Positions 25,266-33,790 of a stretch of 64,000 nt of DNA are shown one piece after another (the first letter of the stretch is position 1; the number at the start of each line of letters is the position of its first letter). The notes under the pieces were generated by a model. That model was not told where the DNA came from. It was given only the letters and a program-made list of their open reading frames with translations, and did no database searches. The position numbers were made by a program, and so were the translations under genes. This stretch comes from Micromonospora trifolii (GTDB lineage: Bacteria > Actinomycetota > Actinomycetes > Mycobacteriales > Micromonosporaceae), in the NCBI RefSeq assembly GCF_022229005.1, contig NZ_JAKKFD010000053.1:52836-116835 (forward strand). The letters run 5' to 3'.

Positions 25266-26239
25266 TGGAACACCGCGCTGAACCGGTCGTCGACCCGGGA
25301 GCGGAGGTCGACCGGCCCCGGGATGAGTTCCAGGGCGATGAAGCTGTCGGTGATCGCCTGAAGCTCGTCGCCGATGGCCGGAGTGACCGGGGCGAGGGGC
25401 CTGGCGCTGCGGGCCAGGGCGCGGCTGGTGACGTCCTGCGGGATCTTCAGCTCCGGCGCGAGGGTGCTGGCTCGCTCCTCAGGGTGGGCGATGCCCCAGT
25501 CGGTCACCTCGCGGTAGCGCTGGAGGAACGCCCGGATGTCGTCCGTCCGCTTGTCGAGCGCCCGGGGCGTGGCCAGGACGTACTCGCGGTTGCTGGCCAG
25601 GCCGGTCGCGTCGGCGAGCACCTGGACCCCCGGTTGCTCGGCCAGGGCGAAGTACGGGTCCCAGATCACCCAGGCGTCGATCTGCCCACCGTCGAACGCG
25701 GGCCGCCCCTCGGCGGGCTTGAGGTACTTGACCTGGATGTCCTTCAGCGTCATGTTGTTCGCCTCCAACAGCCGCACCAGCAGCCAGTGCACGTTGGACC
25801 CCTTGTTGAGGGCCACCGTCCTGCCCTTGAGGTCGGCGAAGCTGCGGTAGCCCCGGTCGGCCTTGACCAGCACGGCCTCACCCTGCGGGATCGGCGCTGA
25901 CGTGCCGATGACGGAGAACGGGATCTTCCCGGCGGCGGCGAAGACGGGCGGCGCCTCGCCGACCTGTCCGATGTCGATGGAGCCGGCCTTGAGCGCCTCG
26001 GTGAGCGCCGGGCCGCTCTCGAACAGCGACCACTCCACATCCGGTGCGGCGCCGCGCGCCTTGACCAGGCTCAGCCCGCCGAAGCGCTGGTAGCCGATCC
26101 GGAGCTTGTCCGCGCTGCCGCCCGCATCGGCGGACCCGCCGCACGCACTCACCGCGACAGTGGCGAGCAGCGCCACGGTGGTGAGCACGGCCGTCAGGAG
26201 GCGGCGATGCGGGGGACGGCTCGTCGACGGGCTGTGCAT
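25262..26239 (-). CDS. ssuA: Aliphatic sulfonate ABC transporter substrate-binding lipoprotein
   Basis: 325 residues. It has a lipoprotein signal: basic start, LLTAVLTTVALLATVAVSAC with the lipobox cysteine, then GGSADAGG linker. The mature part follows the SsuA/TauA pattern: LRIGYQRFGGLSLVKA, GSIDIGQVGEAPPVFAAA, GRTVALNKGSNVHWLLVRLLE, FDGGQIDAWVIWDPY. ATG 26239 has GAGGAG upstream (5-base spacing). First gene of a five-gene transcript that continues through ssuC, ssuB, the SBP56 gene and a membrane protein. Substrate could be an alkanesulfonate or dimethylsulfone-like compound. Confidence 0.88.
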   Translation of the reverse strand: MHSPSTSRPPHRRLLTAVLTTVALLATVAVSACGGSADAGGSADKLRIGYQRFGGLSLVKARGAAPDVEWSLFESGPALTEALKAGSIDIGQVGEAPPVFAAAGKIPFSVIGTSAPIPQGEAVLVKADRGYRSFADLKGRTVALNKGSNVHWLLVRLLEANNMTLKDIQVKYLKPAEGRPAFDGGQIDAWVIWDPYFALAEQPGVQVLADATGLASNREYVLATPRALDKRTDDIRAFLQRYREVTDWGIAHPEERASTLAPELKIPQDVTSRALARSARPLAPVTPAIGDELQAITDSFIALELIPGPVDLRSRVDDRFSAVFQ

Positions 26240-26301
26240 GGCGGCTCCTCGGGTCGGGGCAGGCGGACGGTGGCGCATCGACAGGTGTCGGCGCCGGCAG
26301 T

Positions 26302-26335
26302 AGCCTACTAACCCGATAGGTTTTATGGGTAGGCT
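26302..26335. promoter_or_regulatory. Nested palindrome in the divergent organosulfur promoter
   Basis: Perfect 7-bp inverted repeat AGCCTAC (26302-26308) / GTAGGCT (26329-26335) encloses a second one, AACC-CGATA-GGTT (26310-26322). It is an AT-richer patch midway between ssuA (minus) and the flavin monooxygenase (plus), 63 and 82 bases from their starts. This is a good candidate operator for one regulator acting on both, for example a sulfur-limitation regulator; none is encoded nearby. Confidence 0.6.
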
Positions 26336-26416
26336 GTCGACGGGATCGTCCCACCCATCAGGAGGTGCCCGCATCGCCGCGTGCGCCGACCGCCCCCGCT
26401 GGAGGAAAGAGCCCCG

Positions 26417-27592
26417 ATGACCCTCACCTTCCACTGGTTCCTGCCCACCAACGGCGACAGCCGGGACATCGTCGGCGGCGGCCACGGCGTACCGACCGGC
26501 GCCGCCGGAGGCGCCCGCCCGGCCAGCGTGGCGTACCTCGGGCAGATCGCCCGCAGCGCCGAGCAACTCGGCTTCGTCGGCGCGCTCACCCCGACCGGCG
26601 CCTGGTGCGAGGACGCCTGGCTCAGCACCGCGATGCTCACCGAGGTGACCGAGCGACTCAAGTTCCTGGTCGCCTTCCGGCCCGGGCTGCTGGCCCCCAC
26701 GCTCGCCGCCCAGATGGCCTCGACCTTCCAGCGGCTGTCCCGGGGCCGGCTGCTGCTCAACGTGGTCACCGGTGGCGAGTCGCAGGAGCAGCGGGCCTAC
26801 GGCGACTTCCTGGACAAGGACGCCAGGTACGCACGGGCCGACGAGTTCCTGCACGTGGTGCGTGCGCTGTGGCGCGGCGAGACCGTCGACCACGACGGCG
26901 CCCACGTCCGTGTCGAACAGGCGCGGCTGCACCGGCTACCCGACCCGGTGCCGCCGGTCTACTTCGGTGGGTCCTCCTCCGCCGCCCTCCCGGTAGCGGT
27001 GCGACACAGCGACGTCTACCTCACCTGGGGCGAGCCGCCGGCCCTGGTCGCCGACAAACTGGAGCGGGTCCGGGCGCTGGCCGCCGGTGCCGGGCGGGAG
27101 CTGCGCTTCGGCATCCGGTTGCACGTCATCGCGCGCGACACCACCGAGCAGGCCTGGGCGCAGGCCCAGCGTCTCCTCGACGGGGTCTCCGAGGCCGACA
27201 TCCGGGCCGTGCAGGAGGGTCTGCGCCGCAGCGAGTCCGAGGGACAGCGCCGCATGCTCGACCTGCACGGCGGCTCCCGCGACGGCCTGGAGATCGCCCC
27301 CAATCTGTGGGCGGGGGTCGGGTTGGTCCGCGGCGGGGCCGGCACCGCTCTGGTGGGCAGCCACGCCGAGGTCGCCGACCGGATCGCGGAATACCACGCG
27401 CTCGGCATCGACGAGTTCATCCTCTCCGGCTATCCGCACCTGGAGGAGGCGTACTGGTTCGGTGAGGGAGTGCTGCCGATCCTGCGCGACCGAGGGCTGT
27501 GGCGGCACCCCGACGGCCGACCCGGGACCGCCGACCACGTCGACGTCCCGTTCGCCGGCGTGCCAGCGCCGCAGCCCGCCGGAGCCCGCTGA
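26417..27592 (+). CDS. ssuD: FMNH2-dependent alkanesulfonate monooxygenase (LLM class)
   Basis: 391 residues. It matches SsuD: HWFLPTNGDSRDI at the start, TPTGAWCEDAWL with the conserved active-site cysteine, FLVAFRPGLLAPTLAAQMASTFQRLS, LNVVTGGES, GIRLHVIARDT with the conserved Arg and His, and IDEFILSGYPHLEEAYWFGEGVLP near the end. It cleaves the C-S bond of sulfonates with reduced flavin and oxygen, releasing sulfite. No flavin reductase gene is nearby, so reduced flavin must come from elsewhere. ATG 26417 follows GGAGGAAAGA. Divergent from the transporter operon. Confidence 0.9.
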   Translation: MTLTFHWFLPTNGDSRDIVGGGHGVPTGAAGGARPASVAYLGQIARSAEQLGFVGALTPTGAWCEDAWLSTAMLTEVTERLKFLVAFRPGLLAPTLAAQMASTFQRLSRGRLLLNVVTGGESQEQRAYGDFLDKDARYARADEFLHVVRALWRGETVDHDGAHVRVEQARLHRLPDPVPPVYFGGSSSAALPVAVRHSDVYLTWGEPPALVADKLERVRALAAGAGRELRFGIRLHVIARDTTEQAWAQAQRLLDGVSEADIRAVQEGLRRSESEGQRRMLDLHGGSRDGLEIAPNLWAGVGLVRGGAGTALVGSHAEVADRIAEYHALGIDEFILSGYPHLEEAYWFGEGVLPILRDRGLWRHPDGRPGTADHVDVPFAGVPAPQPAGAR

Positions 27593-27626
27593 CCGGCCGA
27601 CCCGCGGCAACCGGCACCACAGCCGC

Positions 27627-28172
27627 CTACAGGTCCATCGCGTAGACCCGGACCTGGCGGCCGGTGTCCGGCTGCACGGTCTCGCGCTCCAGCGACATGC
27701 CCAGCTTGACCATCACCCGCGCGGACGCCTCGTTGCCGACGACGTGGATGCTGACCAGCCGCCGCAGGTCGAGCGCGGCGCGAGTGTGGGCGACAACGGC
27801 CTGGGCCGCCTCGGTGGCCAGGCCCCGACCCCAGTGTGCGCGGCCGAGCCGCCAGCCGATCTCCACGGCCGGCATGATCTCGGGCAGGAAGGTCGGCACC
27901 GCCAGTCCGGTGAAACCGGCCAACTCGCCGGTCTCTCTGACCTCCACCGCGTACAGGCCGAAGCCGTGCTTGTCCCACTGCCGCTGAGAGTTGGCCAGAC
28001 GCTCCGCGGTCGCGGCCCGGTCCAGGGTGCGGCCGTCATGGATGTAGCGCATCACCTCGGGCTGCGCGTTGATCGCGGCGAAGCCGTCCAGATCGTCGCT
28101 TCGCATGCAGCGCAACAGCAGCCGCGGAGTTTCCAGGGACGTGGCATCAGGGGAGCTTGTCAGGTCAGGCAC
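27627..28172 (-). CDS. GNAT-family N-acetyltransferase (RimJ/RimL-like)
   Basis: 181 residues: LETPRLLLRCMRSDDLDGF at the start, FGLYAVEVRETGELAGFTGL, then the acetyl-CoA loop WRLGRAHWGRGLATEAAQAVV and NEASARVMVKLGM. This is the RimJ/RimL (PF13302) type acting on a protein N-terminus or small molecule. Start is GTG 28172; the purine-rich GGGGAGG is too close to be ideal. Convergent with ssuD. Confidence 0.88.
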   Translation of the reverse strand: MPDLTSSPDATSLETPRLLLRCMRSDDLDGFAAINAQPEVMRYIHDGRTLDRAATAERLANSQRQWDKHGFGLYAVEVRETGELAGFTGLAVPTFLPEIMPAVEIGWRLGRAHWGRGLATEAAQAVVAHTRAALDLRRLVSIHVVGNEASARVMVKLGMSLERETVQPDTGRQVRVYAMDL

Positions 28173-28217
28173 CTCCCCTTCGTAGCATTTCGGCGCTCAC
28201 AGGGCGATGGGTCGTCC

Positions 28218-28622
28218 CTAGACGGATCGGCCGGCGAACCGCTGGCCGACCCGCCGCCCGACGAGGCTCACCAGGGCGCTGCCGACCGCCATCCCGACCA
28301 GCACCAGAACCGCCCCGACCACCCACAGTCCACTGTCGTCGGTCGACGCGGCCCGCCACGACCAGACCGCCGTGAACGCCACAGTCATCACCGGCGCCAC
28401 CAGCCAGGGGCTGAGCCGCGTCCCGGCGAGCGCGGCCAGCAGCACGAGCGTCAGCACACAGCCGATCACCTGCCACGGCTCGTACGGGCCACTGCTCGCG
28501 CCGGTCTGCGCGTCGACCGTGTACCGGGTGTCCCAGCCCAGCCAGAGGATCCATGCCCCGACCGTGGCCGCCGCCAGGAACAGAACACCGAGCAGTGCGC
28601 GGGTACCCCTCGTCGCCGTCAT
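28218..28622 (-). CDS. Small four-span membrane protein, unknown
   Basis: 134 residues with four hydrophobic segments (LLGVLFLAAATVGAWILWLGW, WQVIGCVLTLVLLAALAG, WLVAPVMTVAFTAVWSW, LWVVGAVLVLVGMAVGSALVSLVG). A short polar loop DTRYTVDAQTGASSGPYEPW lies between the first two. The pattern recalls small actinomycete integral membrane proteins of unknown role. No motif with catalytic meaning seen. Confidence 0.65.
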   Translation of the reverse strand: MTATRGTRALLGVLFLAAATVGAWILWLGWDTRYTVDAQTGASSGPYEPWQVIGCVLTLVLLAALAGTRLSPWLVAPVMTVAFTAVWSWRAASTDDSGLWVVGAVLVLVGMAVGSALVSLVGRRVGQRFAGRSV

Positions 28623-28677
28623 CCGGCGATCATCCCCTGCCTGCCCCGCACCGGAACAGCCGTCCCGCGCCCCGACC

Positions 28678-28893
28678 TCAGGCGCCGGTGGCGTTCCAGA
28701 CCACGACGTGGACGACGAACACCTGATCCTTGTTGGGCGGGGCGATCGCGCCGAGGCCCGACCGGGACGACGGAAAGCCCGCCCAGCTCATGCTCTCACC
28801 GGATCGCACGTCGCCGGGGGTCAGGACACGCGGGTACGCGGGCCGTCCGCGTTGGACTGTTGCCTCGGTCGGTGGTGATCCTCTACGGTCTGG
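28678..28893 (-). pseudogene. Gene remnant: C-terminal fragment of an unknown protein
   Basis: On the minus strand a frame stays open from a stop at 28894-28896 to a stop at 28678-28680 and reads protein-like: RVLTPGDVRSGESMSWAGFP, then SSRSGLGAIAPPNKDQVFVV and HVVVWNATGA. The only ATG (28791-28789) would give 37 residues. I think this is the tail of a former gene whose front is gone, in the otherwise empty 475-base gap 28623-29098. It could also be a small intact gene. Not recognised. Confidence 0.35.
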
Positions 28894-29098
28894 TCAGCGG
28901 TGGGCGGTGCGGTCCGCATCCGACCCGACACCGCCGGTTGCCCGTCGTGCGGGCCGGGATGGTGGAGTCCCGGGTCGCCCCGTCGGCGGTGACCCGGCGG
29001 TCGTGTGACTCCCAGCTCGTTCCCAGGTCCTGTGGCCGGGGTGGCTCCGCGTGGAGCCGACAGCGAGCCGGGGCACGCCGACCCACCGGGAGAGCCCC
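28894..29098 (+). promoter_or_regulatory. Leader/promoter region of the urease operon
   Basis: Holds no gene. A small hairpin GGCTCC-GCGT-GGAGCC (29043-29058) lies 40 bases before ureA. I see no convincing -35/-10 pair and no complete GlnR site. GGGAGAG just before the ureA GTG is the ribosome site. Confidence 0.35.
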
Positions 29099-29401
29099 GT
29101 GTTCCTCAGCCCGCACGAGCAGGACCGCCTGCTCGTCCACGTCGCGGCCGATGTCGCCCGCGCCCGCCGCGAACGCGGCCTGCGCCTCAACTACCCCGAA
29201 GCCGTCGCGGTGATCACCGCGTTCCTCCTCGAAGGGGCCCGCGACGGGCGGTCGGTGGTCGACCTGATGTCGGCCGGCCGGGCGGTGCTCGGCCGCGACG
29301 ACGTCCAGGACGGCATCCCCGAGCTGCTGAGGGAGGTGCAGGTGGAAGCGACGTTCCCGGACGGCACCAAGCTGGTGACTGTGCACCACCCGATCCCGTG
29401 A
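29099..29401 (+). CDS. ureA: Urease gamma subunit
   Basis: 100 residues, exactly the usual UreA length: LSPHEQDRLLVHVAADVARARRERGLRLNYPEAVAVI, GARDGRSVVDLM, then LREVQVEATFPDGTKLVTVHHPI. With UreB and UreC it forms the nickel enzyme that splits urea into ammonia and carbamate. GTG 29099 has GGGAGAG just upstream; the longer open frame before it lacks family similarity. First gene of ureABCFGD; its stop overlaps ureB as GTGA. Confidence 0.97.
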   Translation: MFLSPHEQDRLLVHVAADVARARRERGLRLNYPEAVAVITAFLLEGARDGRSVVDLMSAGRAVLGRDDVQDGIPELLREVQVEATFPDGTKLVTVHHPIP

Positions 29402-29745
29402 TCCCCGGGGAGATCCTGCCGGCCGCCGAGCCGGTTGAGATCAACGTGGGTCGTCCGGTGACCACAGTGCTCGTGGTCAACACCGCGGACCGCCCGGTGC
29501 AGGTCGGCTCGCACTACCACTTCGCCGAAGCCAACCCGGCGCTGTCGTTCGACCGGGGCGCGGCCTGGGGGCAGCGGCTCGCCGTTCCGGCCGGCACTTC
29601 CGTCCGGTTCGAGCCGGGCATCAACCGCAGCGTCGACCTCGTGCCACTCGGCGGCGCCCGCGTCGTGCCGGGCCTGCGCGCAGAATGCGCGGGACCGTTG
29701 GACCCGTCGCCGCAGCCGGTCACGGAAGACGGGCCGCCACGGTGA
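29398..29745 (+). CDS. ureB: Urease beta subunit
   Basis: 115 residues. IPGEILPAAEPVEINVGRPVTTVLVVNTADRPVQVGSHYHFAEANPAL is the UreB signature, followed by FDRGAAWGQRLAVPAGTSVRFEPG and VPLGGARVVPG. GTG 29398 overlaps the ureA stop and its own stop overlaps the ureC GTG, so all three structural genes are coupled. A short Pro-rich tail extends past the conserved fold. Confidence 0.97.
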   Translation: MIPGEILPAAEPVEINVGRPVTTVLVVNTADRPVQVGSHYHFAEANPALSFDRGAAWGQRLAVPAGTSVRFEPGINRSVDLVPLGGARVVPGLRAECAGPLDPSPQPVTEDGPPR

Positions 29746-31445
29746 GCGCTGTGCGGCGGGACCGCTACATCGACCTGTACGGGCCGACGACCGGTGACCG
29801 GATCCGACTGGCCGACACGAACCTGCTGATCGAGGTGGAGACCGACCACTGTGTGGGCGGCGACGAGGCGGTCTTCGGCGGTGGGAAGGTGATCCGTGAG
29901 TCGATGGGTCAGTCCCGTGCCACCCGCGCCGAGGGGGCACTGGACACCGTCATCACCGGCGCTGTGGTGCTCGACCACTGGGGCGTGGTCAAGGCCGACG
30001 TGGGGCTGCGCGACGGGCGCATCGTGGCGCTCGGCCGGGCCGGCAACCCGGACACCATGCCCGGTGTCCACCCCGACCTGGTCATCGGCCCGTCGACCGA
30101 GGTGATCGCGGGCAACGGGCGGATCCTCACCGCCGGCGCAGTCGACACCCACGTGCACTTCATCTGCCCGCAGATCGTCACCGAGGCACTGGCCAGTGGC
30201 ATCACCACGATGGTCGGCGGCGGCACCGGGCCGGCCGAGGGGACCCGCGCCACAACCGTCACCCCGAACGCCTGGCACCTGGCCCGGATGCACGAGGCGC
30301 TGGACACCATGCCGGTCAACGTGCTGCTGCTCGGCAAGGGCAACACCGTCTCCAGCGAGGCGCTGTGGGAACAGTTGCGGGCCGGTGCGGGCGGTTTCAA
30401 GCTGCACGAGGACTGGGGTACCACACCGGCGGCGATCGACGCCTGCCTGCGGGTGGCGGATGCGTCCGGGGTCCAGGTGTCGATCCACACCGACACGCTC
30501 AACGAGGCCGGGTTCGTCGCCGACACCCTGCGGGCGATCGGCGGGCGGGCGATCCACTCGTACCACACCGAGGGAGCCGGTGGCGGGCACGCACCGGACA
30601 TCATCACCGTGGCCAGTGAACCGAACGTGCTGCCGTCGTCGACGAACCCGACCCGGCCGTACACCGCCAACACCCTGGCCGAGCACCTGGACATGCTGAT
30701 GGTCTGTCACCATCTCAACCCGTCAGTGCCGGAGGACCTGGCCTTCGCCGAGAGCCGGATCCGACCGTCCACGATGGCCGCCGAGGACCTGCTGCACGAC
30801 CTCGGCGCCATCTCGATCATCGGGTCCGACGCGCAGGCGATGGGCCGGGTCGGCGAGGTGATCATGCGGACCTGGCAGAGCGCCCACGTGATGAAGGGCC
30901 GGGTCGGCGCGCTGCCGGGCGACGGGCCCGCCGACAACCACCGGGCCCGACGGTACGTGGCGAAGTACACCATCTGCGCGGCGATGGCCAACGGCCTGGA
31001 ACGGGAGATCGGCTCGGTCGAACCGGGCAAGCTCGCCGACCTGGTGCTCTGGGATCCGGCGTTCTTCGGCGTCCGACCGCTCCTGGTGATCAAGGGCGGC
31101 ATGATCGCGTACGCCCAGATGGGAGACGCCAACGCCTCGATCCCGACACCGCAGCCGATGCTGCCCAGGCCGATGTTCGGGGCGTACGGCACGGCGGCGG
31201 CAGCCACCAGCCTGGCCTTCGTGGCTCCGGCGGCCCTGGACGCCGGACTCCGCTTGGACGTCCGACGCCGGGTGGTGCCGGTGAGCGACGTACGGTCGCG
31301 GGGCAAGGCCGATTTGCCGGAGAACAACGCGATGCCGCGCATCGAGGTGGACCCGGACACCTTCACGGTACGGATCGACGGGCAGGTGGTGGAGCCGGAC
31401 CCGGTCACCCGGCTGCCGATGGCCCAGCGGTACTTCCTGTTCTGA
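29742..31445 (+). CDS. ureC: Urease alpha subunit (catalytic)
   Basis: 567 residues, full length. It carries the nickel ligands and catalytic residues: HVHF in GAVDTHVHFICPQ, the carbamylated lysine in GGFKLHEDWG, His in IHTDTLNE, HTEGAGGGHAPDI, the flap Cys-His in MVCHHLNP, and Asp in GSDAQAMGRVGE. Nothing essential is missing, so an active enzyme is expected once UreD/F/G load nickel. GTG 29742 overlaps ureB as GTGA. Confidence 0.98.
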   Translation: MSAVRRDRYIDLYGPTTGDRIRLADTNLLIEVETDHCVGGDEAVFGGGKVIRESMGQSRATRAEGALDTVITGAVVLDHWGVVKADVGLRDGRIVALGRAGNPDTMPGVHPDLVIGPSTEVIAGNGRILTAGAVDTHVHFICPQIVTEALASGITTMVGGGTGPAEGTRATTVTPNAWHLARMHEALDTMPVNVLLLGKGNTVSSEALWEQLRAGAGGFKLHEDWGTTPAAIDACLRVADASGVQVSIHTDTLNEAGFVADTLRAIGGRAIHSYHTEGAGGGHAPDIITVASEPNVLPSSTNPTRPYTANTLAEHLDMLMVCHHLNPSVPEDLAFAESRIRPSTMAAEDLLHDLGAISIIGSDAQAMGRVGEVIMRTWQSAHVMKGRVGALPGDGPADNHRARRYVAKYTICAAMANGLEREIGSVEPGKLADLVLWDPAFFGVRPLLVIKGGMIAYAQMGDANASIPTPQPMLPRPMFGAYGTAAAATSLAFVAPAALDAGLRLDVRRRVVPVSDVRSRGKADLPENNAMPRIEVDPDTFTVRIDGQVVEPDPVTRLPMAQRYFLF

Positions 31446-32137
31446 TGGCGACGCCGAGCCTGCTGTTGCTGTTGGCCGACGGGCGCTTCCCGGCCGGGGC
31501 GCACGCGCACTCCGGTGGTCTGGAGGCGGCCGTCGCCGCCGGTCGGGTCACCGACCTGACCTCGTTGGAGGCGTTCCTGGCCGGCCGGTTGGCCACCGCC
31601 GGGCTGGTCGGCGCGGCGTTCGCGGCGGCAGCCCACCGAGCGGCGGTGCTGGCTGAGTTCGCCGCCCGGTCGGGCGCGCTGACTCGGCTCGACGCCGAGC
31701 TGGACGCGCGCACCGCCGCCCCGGCGTTGCGGGCGGTCTCGCGTCGGCAGGGCCGGGCGTTGCTGCGTGCCGGCCGGTCCATCTGGCCGGACGCCCCGTT
31801 CGCCGACCTGCCTGCGACGCCCGGTGGCCCACACCAACCGCTGGTGCTCGGGCTGCTCTGCGCCGCGGCCGGGCTGTCCCGCGTCGAGACCGCCATGATC
31901 GCGGCGTACGGGACGCTGACCGGGGCGGCCAGCGCCGGCGTACGTCTGCTCGGCCTCGACCCGTACCAGGTGCAGGCCCTGCTGGTCGGCCTGGCCGACG
32001 CCTGCGACGGCACGGCCGCCGACGCGGCGCGGGCCGCCGATGATCCACCGGAGCGGCTGCCGGCGGCCGCCGCGCCACTCGCCGACATCCATGCCGAAAT
32101 CCATGCCACCTGGGAGGTGCGTCTCTTTGCGTCCTGA
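31445..32137 (+). CDS. ureF: Urease accessory protein UreF
   Basis: 230 residues, alpha-helical: LLLLADGRFPAGAHAHSGGLEAAVAAGRV is the characteristic start, later GLSRVETAMIAAYGTLTGAASAGVRLLGLDPYQVQ. UreF bridges UreD and the GTPase UreG and gates nickel delivery to urease. ATG shares one base with the ureC stop (TGATG). Confidence 0.95.
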   Translation: MATPSLLLLLADGRFPAGAHAHSGGLEAAVAAGRVTDLTSLEAFLAGRLATAGLVGAAFAAAAHRAAVLAEFAARSGALTRLDAELDARTAAPALRAVSRRQGRALLRAGRSIWPDAPFADLPATPGGPHQPLVLGLLCAAAGLSRVETAMIAAYGTLTGAASAGVRLLGLDPYQVQALLVGLADACDGTAADAARAADDPPERLPAAAAPLADIHAEIHATWEVRLFAS

Positions 32138-32915
32138 CACCGTTGTGCCAAGCGCTGTGCCCGCCGTCGAACCGATCACGCCGCCACCGCCGGCCACCCC
32201 ACCCCACGACGAGACCGTTGCGCACACCCATCCGGAGCCGGGGGTGGACCCCCATCCGCCGTTGGCGCAAGCCGGCCGTGCCCTGCGGGTCGGCATCGGC
32301 GGCCCGGTCGGTTCCGGCAAGACGGCCCTGGTGGCCGCGCTCTGCCGGGCCTTCGCCGACGAGCTGCGGCTCGGCGTGGTGACCAACGACATCTACACGA
32401 CCGAGGACGCCGACTTCCTCCGGCGGGCCGGCGTGCTGGACCCGGCCCGGATCCGCGCTGTGGAGACCGGTTGCTGCCCGCACACCGCGATCCGCGACGA
32501 CATCGGCGCCAACCTGGACGCCGTCGACGAATTGGCCGAGGCGGTCGGCCCGTTGGACCTGGTCCTTGTGGAAAGCGGTGGGGACAACCTGACGGCGACC
32601 TTCAGTCGGGGTCTGGTCGACCGACAGATCTTCGTGGTCGACGTGGCGGGCGGGGACAAGGTGCCCCGCAAGGGCGGGCCGGGGGTCACCGCCGCCGACC
32701 TTCTCGTGATCAACAAGACCGACCTGGCGCCGATGGTGGGTGCCGACCTCGCCGTCATGGATCGTGACGCGCGGGCCCGACGCGGAGACCTCCCGACCCT
32801 CTTCCTGTCCATCGTGGGAGACCCCACGGCGACGTCGGTAGCGGACTGGATCCGGCACGAGCTGGCTCACCACGCCGCCCTGCACCCACTGGCCGTGCCG
32901 GTCGGCCCGGCCTGA
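32127..32915 (+). CDS. ureG: Urease accessory GTPase UreG
   Basis: 262 residues from TTG 32127, chosen because GGAGG lies about 9 bases upstream and the 11-base overlap with ureF fits the operon; GTG 32145 is an alternative. About 50 N-terminal residues form a Pro-rich tail with several histidines (DETVAHTHPEPGVDPHPP), then the SIMIBI GTPase core: GGPVGSGKTALV (P-loop), VTNDIYTTEDADFL, ETGCCPHTAIRDD with the Cys-Pro-His nickel site, ESGGDNLTATFS and NKTDLAP. Provides GTP-driven nickel insertion. The histidines may hold nickel, as no ureE is present. Confidence 0.95.
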   Translation: MRPDTVVPSAVPAVEPITPPPPATPPHDETVAHTHPEPGVDPHPPLAQAGRALRVGIGGPVGSGKTALVAALCRAFADELRLGVVTNDIYTTEDADFLRRAGVLDPARIRAVETGCCPHTAIRDDIGANLDAVDELAEAVGPLDLVLVESGGDNLTATFSRGLVDRQIFVVDVAGGDKVPRKGGPGVTAADLLVINKTDLAPMVGADLAVMDRDARARRGDLPTLFLSIVGDPTATSVADWIRHELAHHAALHPLAVPVGPA

Positions 32916-33631
32916 TGCGAGCGCTCGCTCGGCTGGTCGCCAGGGCCGACGGTAGGGGCGGCACAGCCCTGGTCGAGTTGCACGGCGAAACGCCGTTGCT
33001 GCTGCGCCAGACCCCGACCGACTGTGGTGTCGCCACTGTGCACCTCGTCGGCGGGGCGGCCGGACCGCTCGCCGGGGACGATCTGCGCCTGGAGATCGAG
33101 GTCGGGCCGGGTGCGGCCGTCCGGGTGCACAGCGTCGCCGCGTCGATCGCCCTACCGGGTCGCGCGGGTGCCGTCTCCCGGATGGCGGTGCGGGCGGTGG
33201 TGCACGCCGGTGCGACGCTGCACTGGCTTCCGGAACAGTTGGTCGCTGCGGCCGGCTGCGCCCACCTCGCCGAGTCCCGGATCGCGCTGGCCGCCGGCGC
33301 GAGCCTGCGGTGGCGCGACGAGCTGATCTGCGGCCGGTACGGCGAGGTGCCCGGCGGCGCCGTCGTGCACACCCAGGTCGACTACGCGGGTCGGCCCCTG
33401 CTGCGCCAGTCCCTCGCGGTGGGCCCGAACGCGCCGGGCTGGGCCGGGCCGGCCGTACTCGGCGGCGCCCCGGCCACCGGATCCCTGCTGGTGGTCGATC
33501 CGTCGCGACCCGCCGAACCTCCAACGGCCGAGGGCAGCGTCGCCCGGCTGCCGCTGGCCGGCGGCCCGGGAACACTGTGGACCGCCACCGCTCCCGACGC
33601 GCACACCCTGCGCGCCCACCTCACGGTCTGA
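32915..33631 (+). CDS. ureD: Urease accessory protein UreD (UreH)
   Basis: 238 residues, somewhat shorter than many UreD proteins. Family features: TPLLLRQTP, HLVGGAAGPLAGDDLRLEIEVGPGAAVRVHSVAAS, LHWLPEQLVAAAGC, LRWRDELICGRYGE and RPLLRQSLAVGP. It forms the tunnel-like scaffold through which nickel reaches UreC. ATG overlaps the ureG stop (TGATG); it is the last gene of the urease operon. Confidence 0.93.
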   Translation: MRALARLVARADGRGGTALVELHGETPLLLRQTPTDCGVATVHLVGGAAGPLAGDDLRLEIEVGPGAAVRVHSVAASIALPGRAGAVSRMAVRAVVHAGATLHWLPEQLVAAAGCAHLAESRIALAAGASLRWRDELICGRYGEVPGGAVVHTQVDYAGRPLLRQSLAVGPNAPGWAGPAVLGGAPATGSLLVVDPSRPAEPPTAEGSVARLPLAGGPGTLWTATAPDAHTLRAHLTV

Positions 33632-33790
33632 GGAGCCGCTTCCGGGCCGCGATGCCGTCTTGGCCCTGCGCGACGCCGCCATGGCCCGTCTCACCCGCGG
33701 CGGCCAAGCGGGGATTGGCCTCGACCGCCGAGACCGTTCCCGATGCCAGGTGGGTGCAGAGCACGACGGTGCCGGCCGGCGGACACTCCA

